Assembly: GCA_937914895.1 (NCBI GenBank)
Contig: CALGIL010000318.1
Span: 1-8,672 of the forward strand
Length of the DNA: 8,672 bases
Direction: 5' to 3'
From: an uncultured Angelakisella sp.
GTDB lineage: Bacteria > Bacillota > Clostridia > Oscillospirales > Ruminococcaceae
Shown here: in pieces, positions 1 through 7,269 of the stretch
Layout: each line of letters begins with the position of its first letter
Position numbering within the stretch: position 1 is the first letter of the stretch
Translations under genes and position numbers: made by a program
The notes under the pieces: model-generated
What the model saw: only the letters and a program-made list of their open reading frames with translations
Database searches by the model: none
What the model was told of the DNA's origin: nothing

Positions 1-103
1 TGCCGTTCCGCGGCATCCCCTCCCCGCCCCTTTCCATCCTTTTACCCGGGGGCTGGGGGCGAAAGCGTACCCCTCAGGGGAAAATAGTGAAGGAGTGGTG
101 CAA

Positions 104-1852
104 ATGGCTGTCGCCGTCGCCAAGTCCGCCGCGGCCAAGGACAAGAAATTCTATTTTGACATCAAGTGGGTCATCATCATCGCCATTGTGGCGTTTCTGG
201 TGATCTTTGAGGTATTCCCGCTTTTGTATCTGATTTACAGGTCCTTCTTTTCCACCGGCGGCTTTTCCCTGGAGGCCTTTGAGCGGGTGTATACATATCC
301 CATGAACTGGACCGCCCTGAAGAACACGGTGGTAACCGCCACCCTGTCCATGATCTTTGGGGTAATCATCGCCTTCCCCCTGGCCTGGCTGGTGGGACGG
401 ACCAATTTGTACGGCAAAAAATTTTTCCGCACCCTGTTTGTCATGACCTACATGGTGCCCCCCTATGTGGGCGCCATGGCGTGGCTGCGCCTTTTAAACC
501 CCTCGGTGGGCAACCTCAACGTCTTTTTGAAAAACCTGTTCGGTCTTGCCGAAAGCCCCTTTAACATTTATACTGTGGGGGGGCTGGTATGGGTGCTGAC
601 ATCCTTTTACTACCCCTACGCCTTCATCACCATCTCCCGGGCCATGGAGAAAATGGACCCCTCCCTGGAGGAGGCGTCCAAAATTTCCGGCGCGTCGCCC
701 TTAAAGACCCTGGCCACGGTCACCCTGCCCATGATGGCGCCCAGCCTGGTGGCGGCGGCCCTGCTGGTCTTTGTGTCGGCGGGCTCCTGCTACGGTATCC
801 CCTCCATCATCGGGGCGCCGGGGCAGGTCCATACCGTCACCACCCGCATCATCGACTTTGTCAACATCGGGTCCCAGGAGGGGCTTACCGACGCCACCAC
901 CATGGCGGTGTTCCTTATGGTTATTGCCAACGTGGTGATGTATGTCTCCACCTTTGTGGTGGGCAAAAGGCAGTACATTACCGTATCGGGCAAATCCACC
1001 CGCCCCAACACGGTGGACCTGGGCAGATGGCGCATCCCCATCACCCTGCTGGTGGTTCTGTTTGCCATCATCGTGGTGGTCATCCCCTTTGCCACCGTGG
1101 CCACCACCTCCTTTACCACCAACATGGGCAAGCCCCTGCTGAGCCTTGTGGACGGTAAGCTGAACACCGAAAACTTTACCATCAAGTTCTGGGAGCGGGT
1201 CTTTACCCGAAAGGCCATCCTCAACTCCGCCAAAAACTCCCTGATCTACGCGGCCCTGACGGCCACCATCGGCATCGTCATCTCCCTGGTGATGTCCTAC
1301 CTGCTCCAGCGGACCACCGTCAAGGGCCGGCAGATCCCGGATTTCCTCATCACCATCGGCTCCGGCACCCCCAGCGTGGTCATTGCCCTGTCCCTGATTA
1401 TGACCATGTCGGGGCGGACCTTCTTTGGCTTTTTCTCCATCAACCTTTACAACACCATGTGGATTATGATCATCTCCTACCTGATCAAATACCTCCTCAT
1501 GGGAATGCGGACGGTGGTGTCGGCCATGAGCCAGATTCACCCCTCTCTGGAGGAGGCGTCCCTTATCTCGGGCGCAAGCTGGCTGCGCAGCTTCAAGGAT
1601 GTCACCGTTCCGCTCATTGCGCCCTCGGTGGTTGCGGGCTGGTTCCTCATCTTTATGCCCTGCTTCTATGAGCTGACCATGTCCACCCTGCTGTATTCCA
1701 CCGACACCAAAACCATCGGATACGAGCTGTACACCTACCAGACCTACCACAGCCAGCAGACGGCCGCGGCCCTGGCCACCGCCATCCTGATTATGGTCAT
1801 TCTGGTCAACTGGATCCTCAACAAGCTCACCGACGGCGAATTCTCCATCTAG
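104..1852 (+). CDS. Fused (double-domain) ABC transporter permease, FbpB/AfuB-like
   Basis: This is the membrane channel of an ABC importer of the Fe3+/phosphate-ester type, here 582 residues. It holds two homologous six-helix halves in one chain: hydrophobic segments are visible near residues 22-46, 72-98, 105-130, 155-178, 213-235 and 263-285, and the pattern repeats from about residue 307. Each half carries an EAA loop that docks on the ATPase: EEASKISG at 189-196 and EEASLISG at 483-490. I chose the ATG at 104 because AGGAG (91-95) sits 8 nt upstream; a GTG at 95 would overlap that site. The reading frame stays open to the window edge, so a longer N-terminus is not formally excluded, but the upstream residues look non-coding. 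The ATPase gene follows after 16 nt, so the two are surely co-transcribed. Fused permeases of this family serve Fe3+, hexose phosphate or 2-aminoethylphosphonate importers; the substrate cannot be read from the sequence. The family call is strong, the substrate open. Confidence 0.93.
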   Translation: MAVAVAKSAAAKDKKFYFDIKWVIIIAIVAFLVIFEVFPLLYLIYRSFFSTGGFSLEAFERVYTYPMNWTALKNTVVTATLSMIFGVIIAFPLAWLVGRTNLYGKKFFRTLFVMTYMVPPYVGAMAWLRLLNPSVGNLNVFLKNLFGLAESPFNIYTVGGLVWVLTSFYYPYAFITISRAMEKMDPSLEEASKISGASPLKTLATVTLPMMAPSLVAAALLVFVSAGSCYGIPSIIGAPGQVHTVTTRIIDFVNIGSQEGLTDATTMAVFLMVIANVVMYVSTFVVGKRQYITVSGKSTRPNTVDLGRWRIPITLLVVLFAIIVVVIPFATVATTSFTTNMGKPLLSLVDGKLNTENFTIKFWERVFTRKAILNSAKNSLIYAALTATIGIVISLVMSYLLQRTTVKGRQIPDFLITIGSGTPSVVIALSLIMTMSGRTFFGFFSINLYNTMWIMIISYLIKYLLMGMRTVVSAMSQIHPSLEEASLISGASWLRSFKDVTVPLIAPSVVAGWFLIFMPCFYELTMSTLLYSTDTKTIGYELYTYQTYHSQQTAAALATAILIMVILVNWILNKLTDGEFSI

Positions 1853-1868
1853 AAAGGGGCAGAAGTCT

Positions 1869-2939
1869 ATGTCTACCGTCACCATTTCCAACGTCACAAA
1901 GGCCTTTGGCGACGTTGTGGTCCTGGAGCATTTTGACGAGGTATTTCAGGACCAGGAATTCATCACCCTGCTGGGGCCCTCGGGCTGCGGCAAGACCACC
2001 ATGCTGCGCATCATCGCCGGGTTTGAAAAGCCCTCCTCCGGCGCCGTGTACATCGGCGACCGGGTGGTAAGCTCCGAAAAAGTGTTTGTCCCCCCGGAAA
2101 AGCGGGATATTGGCATGGTGTTTCAGTCCTACGCGGTGTGGCCCCACATGACCGTCTTTGAAAACGTGGCCTACCCCCTTAAAATTAAAAAAATGCACAA
2201 GGAGCAGATTAAGGAAAAGGTGGACAACATCCTGGACATCGTCCACCTTAGCCAGTATGCCGACCGCATCCCCTCCCAGCTTTCCGGCGGCCAGCAGCAG
2301 CGGGTGGCCCTGGGGCGCGCCCTGGTGGCGGAACCGAGGCTTCTGCTGCTGGACGAACCCCTGTCCAACCTGGACGCAAAGCTGCGGGAGAGCATGCGGT
2401 ACGAGATTAAGGACATCCAGCGGAAGCTGGGCATTACGGTGGTGTATGTCACCCACGACCAAATTGAGGCCATGACCATGTCCGACCGCATCATCGTCAT
2501 CAACCGGGGTGTGGTCCAGCAGATCGGCCCCCCCATGGAGATTTACCGCCACCCGGTCAACCAGTTTGTGGCCGACTTTGTGGGCAAGGTGGACTTTCTT
2601 AAGGGCGAGGTAAAGGGCGGACGGGTAGAGCTGACCGGCATCGGCCAGACCCTGCCCTACAACGGCCCCCTGACCGGCAGGGTGGTGGTGGCCATCCGCC
2701 CGGAAAACGTCCAGATTATGGACGGCCCCAGCCTCCTTAACGGGCGGCTGCAAAGCAAGTTTTACCTGGGGGACGTCAACGACTGCCGGGTCAGCCTAAA
2801 CGGCGAGATCCTGCGGGTCATCGCCCCCGTGGAGACCTACGACCAGGTGCAGGTGGACGCCGAAATCCACCTGGACGTCAAGGAGTTTTTGGTGTATCCC
2901 GACGACGGCAGCGACGAGCTGCTTAAAATTGTCACCTGA
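1869..2939 (+). CDS. ABC transporter ATP-binding protein, FbpC/PotA-like with TOBE region
   Basis: This is the cytoplasmic ATPase that drives the permease encoded just upstream, 356 residues long. All nucleotide-binding motifs are intact: Walker A GPSGCGKT at 36-43, Q-loop glutamine at 86 within FQSYAVWPHMTV, signature LSGGQQQR at 138-145, Walker B LLLLDEP at 158-164 with catalytic E163, D-loop SNLD at 166-169 and the switch histidine H196. After about residue 235 comes a C-terminal extension, including VAIRPENVQIM, typical of the TOBE domain of the FbpC/PotA/MalK group, which often has a regulatory or substrate-specific role. AAAGGGG (1853-1859) upstream of the ATG acts as ribosome binding site. 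It forms an operon with the permease, and a strong hairpin lies 16 nt after its stop. The family is secure; whether the substrate is iron, a phosphorylated compound or a polyamine is not decided by the sequence. Confidence 0.95.
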   Translation: MSTVTISNVTKAFGDVVVLEHFDEVFQDQEFITLLGPSGCGKTTMLRIIAGFEKPSSGAVYIGDRVVSSEKVFVPPEKRDIGMVFQSYAVWPHMTVFENVAYPLKIKKMHKEQIKEKVDNILDIVHLSQYADRIPSQLSGGQQQRVALGRALVAEPRLLLLDEPLSNLDAKLRESMRYEIKDIQRKLGITVVYVTHDQIEAMTMSDRIIVINRGVVQQIGPPMEIYRHPVNQFVADFVGKVDFLKGEVKGGRVELTGIGQTLPYNGPLTGRVVVAIRPENVQIMDGPSLLNGRLQSKFYLGDVNDCRVSLNGEILRVIAPVETYDQVQVDAEIHLDVKEFLVYPDDGSDELLKIVT

Positions 2940-2955
2940 CCGCGGCCTTGTCCAT

Positions 2956-2993
2956 GGGGCGGCGCGGCGGACCCCGGTCCGCCGCGCCGCCCC
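2956..2993 (+). terminator. GC-rich 18-bp hairpin after the ATPase gene
   Basis: The arms GGGGCGGCGCGGCGGACC (2956-2973) and GGTCCGCCGCGCCGCCCC (2976-2993) are perfect inverted complements with only two bases between them, so in practice a 17-bp stem with a CCCG loop. It begins 16 nt after the ATPase stop. No T-run follows directly, so it is not a standard intrinsic terminator; it may block 3' exonucleases, cause pausing, or be part of an alternative fold with the segment ending at 3018 (see findings). Confidence 0.6.
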
Positions 2994-3023
2994 TGCCCGT
3001 CCCGGGGTCCCGCGCGGCTTTTT
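2981..3023 (+). terminator. Alternative hairpin followed by T5
   Basis: GCCGCGC (2981-2987) is complementary to GCGCGGC (3012-3018), and TTTTT follows at 3019-3023, which is the layout of a Rho-independent terminator with a long internal loop; CCCC (2990-2993) and GGGG (3004-3007) could extend pairing inside. The left arm is the same DNA that forms the right arm of the 18-bp hairpin at 2956-2993, so the two folds exclude each other. The upstream hairpin should be the more stable, which makes this a weak candidate. Confidence 0.3.
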
Positions 3024-3034
3024 GCCCCAGGCCC

Positions 3035-3063
3035 TTGTGAAATCCGCCGGTTTCCGCTACAAT
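3035..3063 (+). promoter_or_regulatory. SigA-type promoter for the two-component operon
   Basis: A -35 box TTGTGA (3035-3040) and a -10 box TACAAT (3058-3063) are separated by exactly 17 bp, upstream of the response regulator ATG at 3104. Predicted transcription start is near 3070, giving a leader of about 35 nt. Between the boxes TCCGC occurs twice (3043-3047 and 3053-3057), spaced 10 bp, and GAAA...TTTC forms a small dyad; either could be a regulator site, but this is only a suggestion. Confidence 0.7.
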
Positions 3064-3103
3064 AAGACGCGGAGGGAGAGACCTGTCCAAAGGAGGCTTT
3101 CTC

Positions 3104-3817
3104 ATGAAGATTCTCATTGTGGACGACGAGCCGAGCATCGTCAACCTCATCCGGATGAACCTGAAGCTGGAGGGGTATGACACCATCTGCGCCTATACCG
3201 GCAGGGAGGCCGTCGAGGCCTACGCCAGGGAGGCGCCGGACATTGTGCTGCTGGACATCATGCTGCCGGATATGGACGGCTATGATGTGCTGCGGGCCAT
3301 CCAGGAGCTTGACCACAGCGCCGCCGTCATCTTTATCACCGCCAACGACAAGCGCACCAGCAAAATTCTGGGGCTGGAGCTGGGCGCCGACGATTATATT
3401 ACAAAGCCCTTTGACAATAAAGAGCTGGTGCTGCGGGTAAAAACCCTTTGGCGGCGCATCAGCCTGGCCCAGGGGGGCGAGGGGGCCGCCGGCGAAAACA
3501 GCGGCCTGAGCGCCTATGGCCAGCTGAAAATCGACCAGGACGGCCGGCGGGTGCTGTGCGGGGAGAAGGAGGTCGCCCTTACCTACCGGGAGTTTGACCT
3601 GCTGTGCTATTTTACCCGCCACAAGGGCCGGGTGCTGGGGCGGGAGGAGCTGCTGCAGAACATATGGGGGTACAGCTATATGGGCAACACCCGGGCGGTG
3701 GACATTCACATCCAGCGCCTGCGGGCCAAGCTGGGCCCCTGCGGCGAATACATCAAGACCATTTACGGGGTGGGCTATAAGTTTGAGGTGTCGGACAAGG
3801 GGCCCGAGCCGGCGTGA
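3104..3817 (+). CDS. OmpR/PhoB-family response regulator
   Basis: This is a DNA-binding response regulator of 237 residues, the usual length for the family. The N-terminal receiver domain (about 1-120) has the acidic pair D7/D8, the phospho-acceptor D51 in LLDIMLPDMDG, the switch threonine T79 and lysine K101 in TKPF. The C-terminal winged-helix domain (about 140-230) shows YREFDLL, the recognition region NTRAVDIHIQRLRAKLG and the closing wing TIYGVGYKFE. The ribosome binding site AAAGGAGG (3089-3096) lies 7 nt before the ATG. The cognate kinase gene begins 69 nt downstream. Its target promoters are not shown by the sequence; by analogy with other transporter-linked systems, the importer genes just upstream or this operon itself are the natural candidates. 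All key residues are present, so it should be a functional phosphorylation-dependent regulator. Confidence 0.96.
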   Translation: MKILIVDDEPSIVNLIRMNLKLEGYDTICAYTGREAVEAYAREAPDIVLLDIMLPDMDGYDVLRAIQELDHSAAVIFITANDKRTSKILGLELGADDYITKPFDNKELVLRVKTLWRRISLAQGGEGAAGENSGLSAYGQLKIDQDGRRVLCGEKEVALTYREFDLLCYFTRHKGRVLGREELLQNIWGYSYMGNTRAVDIHIQRLRAKLGPCGEYIKTIYGVGYKFEVSDKGPEPA

Positions 3818-3886
3818 CCCCATGGGCCGGGGCCATCCGCGAGGCGGCCGTCGGTCCGGGGTGCCGGATAGGGGGTGTAAGCTGCC

Positions 3887-5326
3887 GTGATCCGAAAGGT
3901 TTTGAAAAACCGGATTGTGCGCACCAACCTCATTGTGTTGGTGCCCATTTTGCTGCTGCTGACCTCGGCGGCGGTGTCCTCCATTTACGGACAGCTGCGG
4001 CGGTCCAACGTGGAGCTGCTGACCAGTGAGAGCTACAACAGCCAGGTGTACGTCATGGAACAGCTGGCCGCGGGGGGGCCGGACAGCCAGTCCCAGCGGG
4101 AGCTGCTGGTGACGGTGGCCCCCTACCTGAGCAAAAACCTGGCCAACACCGTCAAAACCCGGGTGCAGATTCTGGACGGCCAGGGGCGGGTGCTGGGGGA
4201 TTCCAGCCTTACCCGGGCGGCGGAGCCCACCGGGGACGTCTGGTCCGCCGTCGGGGGGGTAAAGGCGTACAGCTTCATCCGGTTTTACGGCAAGCCCGCC
4301 ATCTCCTTTTCCAGCCCCATCTATAACAACACCGAAACGGTGGGGGCCATCCGCTATCTTTACCAGCAGGATAACCTGCAGGCGGTGTCCGCCATCGCCC
4401 TGATTCTGGTGGGGGTGTGCCTGGCGGCGGTGGTCATCACCTATGTGGTCAGCAGCTACATGGCCCGGGGCATTGCCGAGCCGGTGGCCGCCATTCGGGA
4501 CGCCCTGCAGGACGTCAGCCAGGGCCGGGACGCCCACCTGGTGCCGCTGCTGGGCTTTGGCGACGACTTTGAGGAGATGCAGGAAGCCTTTGACACCATG
4601 CAGGAGACCAACCGCCGCGCCCTCCAGGAGCTTAACGGGGAGAAGGAAAAACAAAACCTTTTCTTCAACAGCGCCACCCACCAGCTGAAAACGCCGCTGA
4701 CCTCCATCATCGGTTACTCCGAGATCATCCAGCGGATGACCGAAAAGGAGGATGTGGTCACCAGCGCCCGGTATATTGAGGCGGCGGGCAAAAGCCTGCT
4801 GGAGACGGTGGAGAACATCATCAGCATCTCCCGGTACAACAAGGCGGAGTACGATCCGGACCCCAGCTGGTTCCAGCTGGACGACCTGTGCAGGGAGTGC
4901 TCCGCCCTGCTGCTGCCCCGCCTGGAGCGCAGCAACATCGTCCTTAACAGCCGGTGCGGGGACATCCAGGTCTATTTTGACCGCCAGCGCCTGAAGGAGG
5001 CCATCTTTAACGTCCTGGATAACTGCATCCTCCACAGCGGCTGCACCCAGATCTCCGTCAGCTCCGCCACCTGGCCGGTGCGCCTTATCATCGAGGACAA
5101 CGGCAAGGGCATTGCGCCCCAGCAGCTGGAGCGGGTGTTCGAGCCCTTTTACCGGCCCGCGGGCGCGGCCCGGGGGGGCAGCGGCCTGGGCCTTGCCATC
5201 TGCAAGACCATTATGCAGGCCCACGGGGGCGACGCCCGGGTAGAAAGCAGCCAGGGCCGGGGCACCCGGACCACCCTCATCTTTGGTGAGGAGACCGGCC
5301 CGCCCCCCGAAAGGAGGCGGCTGTGA
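3887..5326 (+). CDS. Two-TM HAMP sensor histidine kinase
   Basis: This 479-residue membrane kinase most likely phosphorylates the response regulator encoded before it. Order of parts: TM1 at about 12-34, an extracytoplasmic sensor domain of about 125 residues (35-160) with no clear known fold, TM2 at about 165-190, a HAMP linker, a HisKA segment with H265 in HQLKTPLTSIIGY, and an HATPase_c domain with N-box N375/N379, G1 box DNGKGI (404-409), an F-box FEPFYRP and G2 box GSGLGLAI (431-438). The residue after the phospho-histidine is Gln, where Glu or Asp is usual. Translation starts at a GTG (3887) with only GGGGG (3871-3875) upstream, a weaker signal than its neighbours, so synthesis may be lower than that of the regulator. 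The stop overlaps the next gene's start (TGATG). The kinase assignment is firm; the stimulus is unknown, but linkage to a binding-protein gene suggests liganded lipoprotein as input. Confidence 0.95.
   Translation: MIRKVLKNRIVRTNLIVLVPILLLLTSAAVSSIYGQLRRSNVELLTSESYNSQVYVMEQLAAGGPDSQSQRELLVTVAPYLSKNLANTVKTRVQILDGQGRVLGDSSLTRAAEPTGDVWSAVGGVKAYSFIRFYGKPAISFSSPIYNNTETVGAIRYLYQQDNLQAVSAIALILVGVCLAAVVITYVVSSYMARGIAEPVAAIRDALQDVSQGRDAHLVPLLGFGDDFEEMQEAFDTMQETNRRALQELNGEKEKQNLFFNSATHQLKTPLTSIIGYSEIIQRMTEKEDVVTSARYIEAAGKSLLETVENIISISRYNKAEYDPDPSWFQLDDLCRECSALLLPRLERSNIVLNSRCGDIQVYFDRQRLKEAIFNVLDNCILHSGCTQISVSSATWPVRLIIEDNGKGIAPQQLERVFEPFYRPAGAARGGSGLGLAICKTIMQAHGGDARVESSQGRGTRTTLIFGEETGPPPERRRL
5310..5317 (+). 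promoter_or_regulatory. RBS inside the end of the kinase gene
   Basis: AAAGGAGG lies within the last codons of the kinase gene. It is 8 nt from the ATG at 5326 and 5 nt from the GTG at 5323, which favours the ATG as start of the next gene and indicates translational coupling through the TGATG overlap. Confidence 0.75.
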
Positions 5327-6141
5327 TGAAAAAGCTGAGGCGGCCCGGCTTTCATGTGGGCCTGATTGTGCTGTACAGCGTTTTGATGATTACCGCCAGC
5401 GTCCTTTTGTGGATGTCCATTTTTGACCGCGGGGAGGTCACCGAGATCCGGGACTGGGCCACCGTTATGGAGCGCCGCGCCGCGGACGTGCCGGCCCTTA
5501 TCGAGATCCAGGATAAGCGCTGGGGCGTGGCCGAGCTAAGCGACAACGACATTCTTTTTCAGATGGACGCCCTGATAAAGCGGGTGCCCCGGTATTTTGG
5601 AGAGCTGGAGCAGGACCCGGGCAGCTACCGCATGATGGGCAACATTGAGTATATCGGCGGCCGCAGCGTCTCCTTCTCTTTGGGCGAGGTGCTGTGGATG
5701 GAGGACGAGCCCTATTTCAGCCTGAACGCCCGGGACGAACTGGCCGCCCTGCTGCGGCTGATGCGGGAGCAGGTGTACAGCGAAACAAACCTGGCGGGGC
5801 TGCTGGAGGGGGCCCAGCGGGTGGTGCTTCGGGGCCGGGGGACAAACCTGGAGCTGGACGCCGGCCAGCGGGAGCAGCTGGGGCAGATATTGCTGTCCAC
5901 CACCGGGCTGGAGGGCGCCGAGGAGACCGGGTACGCCCTGGAGACCCGGGAGGACCCCTATTGCCGGCTGGAGCTGTTTTTGTCCGGCGCCCCGGAGGAC
6001 GTCGTGGTGCTGCTGGTTTACCCCAACGAGTACGTGGAGGTCTGGGATATGACCTCCGCCCGGGGGACGGTAATGGCCTTTTACGGCGACCTGGCGCGCA
6101 GCTGCCGGGACCTGCTGGAAACGCCCCCCGCCGATTTTTGA
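5326..6141 (+). CDS. Membrane-anchored protein of unknown function, two-component operon partner
   Basis: I do not recognise this 271-residue protein with confidence. It has a short basic N-terminus (KKLRRPGF), one hydrophobic segment at about residues 11-31, then about 240 residues predicted outside the membrane, acidic and rich in alternating beta-like stretches such as YIGGRSVSFSLGEVLWM and VVVLLVYPNEYVEVWD. There is no lipobox, no second TM, no kinase, protease or nuclease motif, and only one cysteine in the exported part. It overlaps the kinase stop by one base and is followed after 24 nt by the binding lipoprotein, so it is made together with both. This position suggests an accessory role in signal detection, for example a bridge between the lipoprotein and the kinase sensor domain. 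Placement in an uncharacterised DUF family (DUF3919 comes to mind) is possible but unverified. The gene is real; the function is unknown. Confidence 0.85.
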   Translation: MKKLRRPGFHVGLIVLYSVLMITASVLLWMSIFDRGEVTEIRDWATVMERRAADVPALIEIQDKRWGVAELSDNDILFQMDALIKRVPRYFGELEQDPGSYRMMGNIEYIGGRSVSFSLGEVLWMEDEPYFSLNARDELAALLRLMREQVYSETNLAGLLEGAQRVVLRGRGTNLELDAGQREQLGQILLSTTGLEGAEETGYALETREDPYCRLELFLSGAPEDVVVLLVYPNEYVEVWDMTSARGTVMAFYGDLARSCRDLLETPPADF

Positions 6142-6165
6142 CCCACCGGAAGAGGAGGATGGAGG

Positions 6166-7269
6166 ATGCGCAGAAAAATTGCGGCGGCGCTTTTGTGCCT
6201 TGCCCTGCTTTTGCTGTCCGCGGGCTGCGGCACCGCCGGGACGCCCGTTTCCGGCGCCGCCGAGCCCGCGGCGCCCTCCTCCGAGCCGGACCCGCTGCCC
6301 GAGGGGCAGCTGACCCTGATGGCCTGCGTCAACGAGGATGTGGTGCGGGCGGTGGTGCAGCGCTTTACCGAGCAGACCGGCTGCCGGGTGACCTACGCCT
6401 GCGTGCCGGCCATCCAGGCCAAGGAGCTGCTGCTGTCCGACGGGAGCCAGGCGGATGTGCTGTGGGGCGCCACCGCCGACGTCCACAAGCGGCTGGCGGA
6501 CCGGGGCCTGCTGCTGCGGTATGCCGAGGACCAGGGCGCCGCCCGGTTTTATCTGGATACCGACCGCTGCTGGAAGGCGGTGTCGGTGGAGTTTTTGTCC
6601 ATCGGCATCAATCCCCAGACCTTTCGGTACCTGATGGGCGAGGAGGCCCCCCTGCCCCGGAGCCTGGAGGATTTGGCCTCCCCCCTGTACCGGGGCAAGC
6701 TGGTGCTGCCGGACCTGGACACCTCGTACACCGGGACGCTGCTGGCGTCCTCCATCCTGCGGACCTTTGGGGACCAGCGGGGCATGGAGCTGCTGGAAGG
6801 GCTGTGGGGCAACGCCGCGGAGTTTGCCCAGACCGACCTGATGGCCGCCCAAAAGGTAGCCCTGGGGCTTTACCCCATCACGGTGGGCTGCTACTCCGAC
6901 CAGCTGCGGATGTCCCGGGCGGGCTTTCCCCTGGAATCCCAGGTGTATGCCCTGGCGGGGTGGTCTGTGGCCCCCGTGTCGGTGCTGGCCCGGGGGAGCA
7001 ATCGGGACGAGGCCGTGGCCTTTCGGGAATTTTTGGTCTCGTCCGAGGTCCAGGAGCTCATCGGTGCTCTGGACCAGGCCATGTCCCCCCGGGAGGATAT
7101 TCCGGCGCCGGAGCATCTGGACGCCGACATCCTGGATTTTCCCGTCAGCAGCTCCGCCCGGGTAAACACCTCCTACTTTAAGGACGAGCAGGTGATGGAG
7201 CTGTACCAAAGAATGAAGGAAAATAACAAAGGGGTCCTTTACGCCGAGGAGCGCCAGCCGGAGGCCTGA
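6166..7269 (+). CDS. ABC-type substrate-binding lipoprotein (FbpA/PgtC-like), probable sensor partner
   Basis: This 367-residue lipoprotein has a signal peptide with lipobox LSAGC (lipidated Cys at 21), an Ala/Pro/Ser-rich tether to about residue 46, then a class II periplasmic binding fold. Family features include a first strand LTLMACVNED, the segment QADVLWGATADVHKRL (95-110), and the C-terminal region with ARGSNRDEAVAFREFL, like the Fe3+/thiamine/phosphonate binding group. No adjacent Tyr-Tyr pair, the usual ferric-iron clamp of FbpA, is present. Five further cysteines occur (54, 73, 79, 135, 242). The ribosome binding site GAGGAGG (6152-6158) is 7 nt before the ATG. It is last in the operon with the kinase and anchored protein and separated from the permease and ATPase genes by about 3.2 kb, an order recalling PgtC, which works with the PgtAB two-component system. 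It could serve the importer, the kinase, or both. The fold assignment is good; ligand and role are inferred. Confidence 0.9.
   Translation: MRRKIAAALLCLALLLLSAGCGTAGTPVSGAAEPAAPSSEPDPLPEGQLTLMACVNEDVVRAVVQRFTEQTGCRVTYACVPAIQAKELLLSDGSQADVLWGATADVHKRLADRGLLLRYAEDQGAARFYLDTDRCWKAVSVEFLSIGINPQTFRYLMGEEAPLPRSLEDLASPLYRGKLVLPDLDTSYTGTLLASSILRTFGDQRGMELLEGLWGNAAEFAQTDLMAAQKVALGLYPITVGCYSDQLRMSRAGFPLESQVYALAGWSVAPVSVLARGSNRDEAVAFREFLVSSEVQELIGALDQAMSPREDIPAPEHLDADILDFPVSSSARVNTSYFKDEQVMELYQRMKENNKGVLYAEERQPEA

Noticed and set aside
1..103. Possible upstream coding sequence or N-terminal extension of the permease
   Set aside because: The permease frame is open to the window edge, but the translated residues look non-coding and AGGAG at 91-95 fits the ATG at 104. 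C-runs (17-30) and G-runs (48-60) could pair, and TGCCG/CGGCA (1-15) makes a short hairpin at the edge, but none is strong enough to call.
2837..5224. Long minus-strand open frame (795 codons) opposite the two-component genes
   Set aside because: It lies antisense to three well-supported genes. Its translation is rich in His, Gly, Gln and Pro with no domain, as expected from reverse reading of high-GC third-position-biased DNA.
5694..7181. Plus-strand frame of 495 codons overlapping two genes
   Set aside because: Composition dominated by Gly, Ala, Arg and Pro; it is the shifted frame of two real genes with clear ribosome binding sites, a lipobox and a membrane segment.
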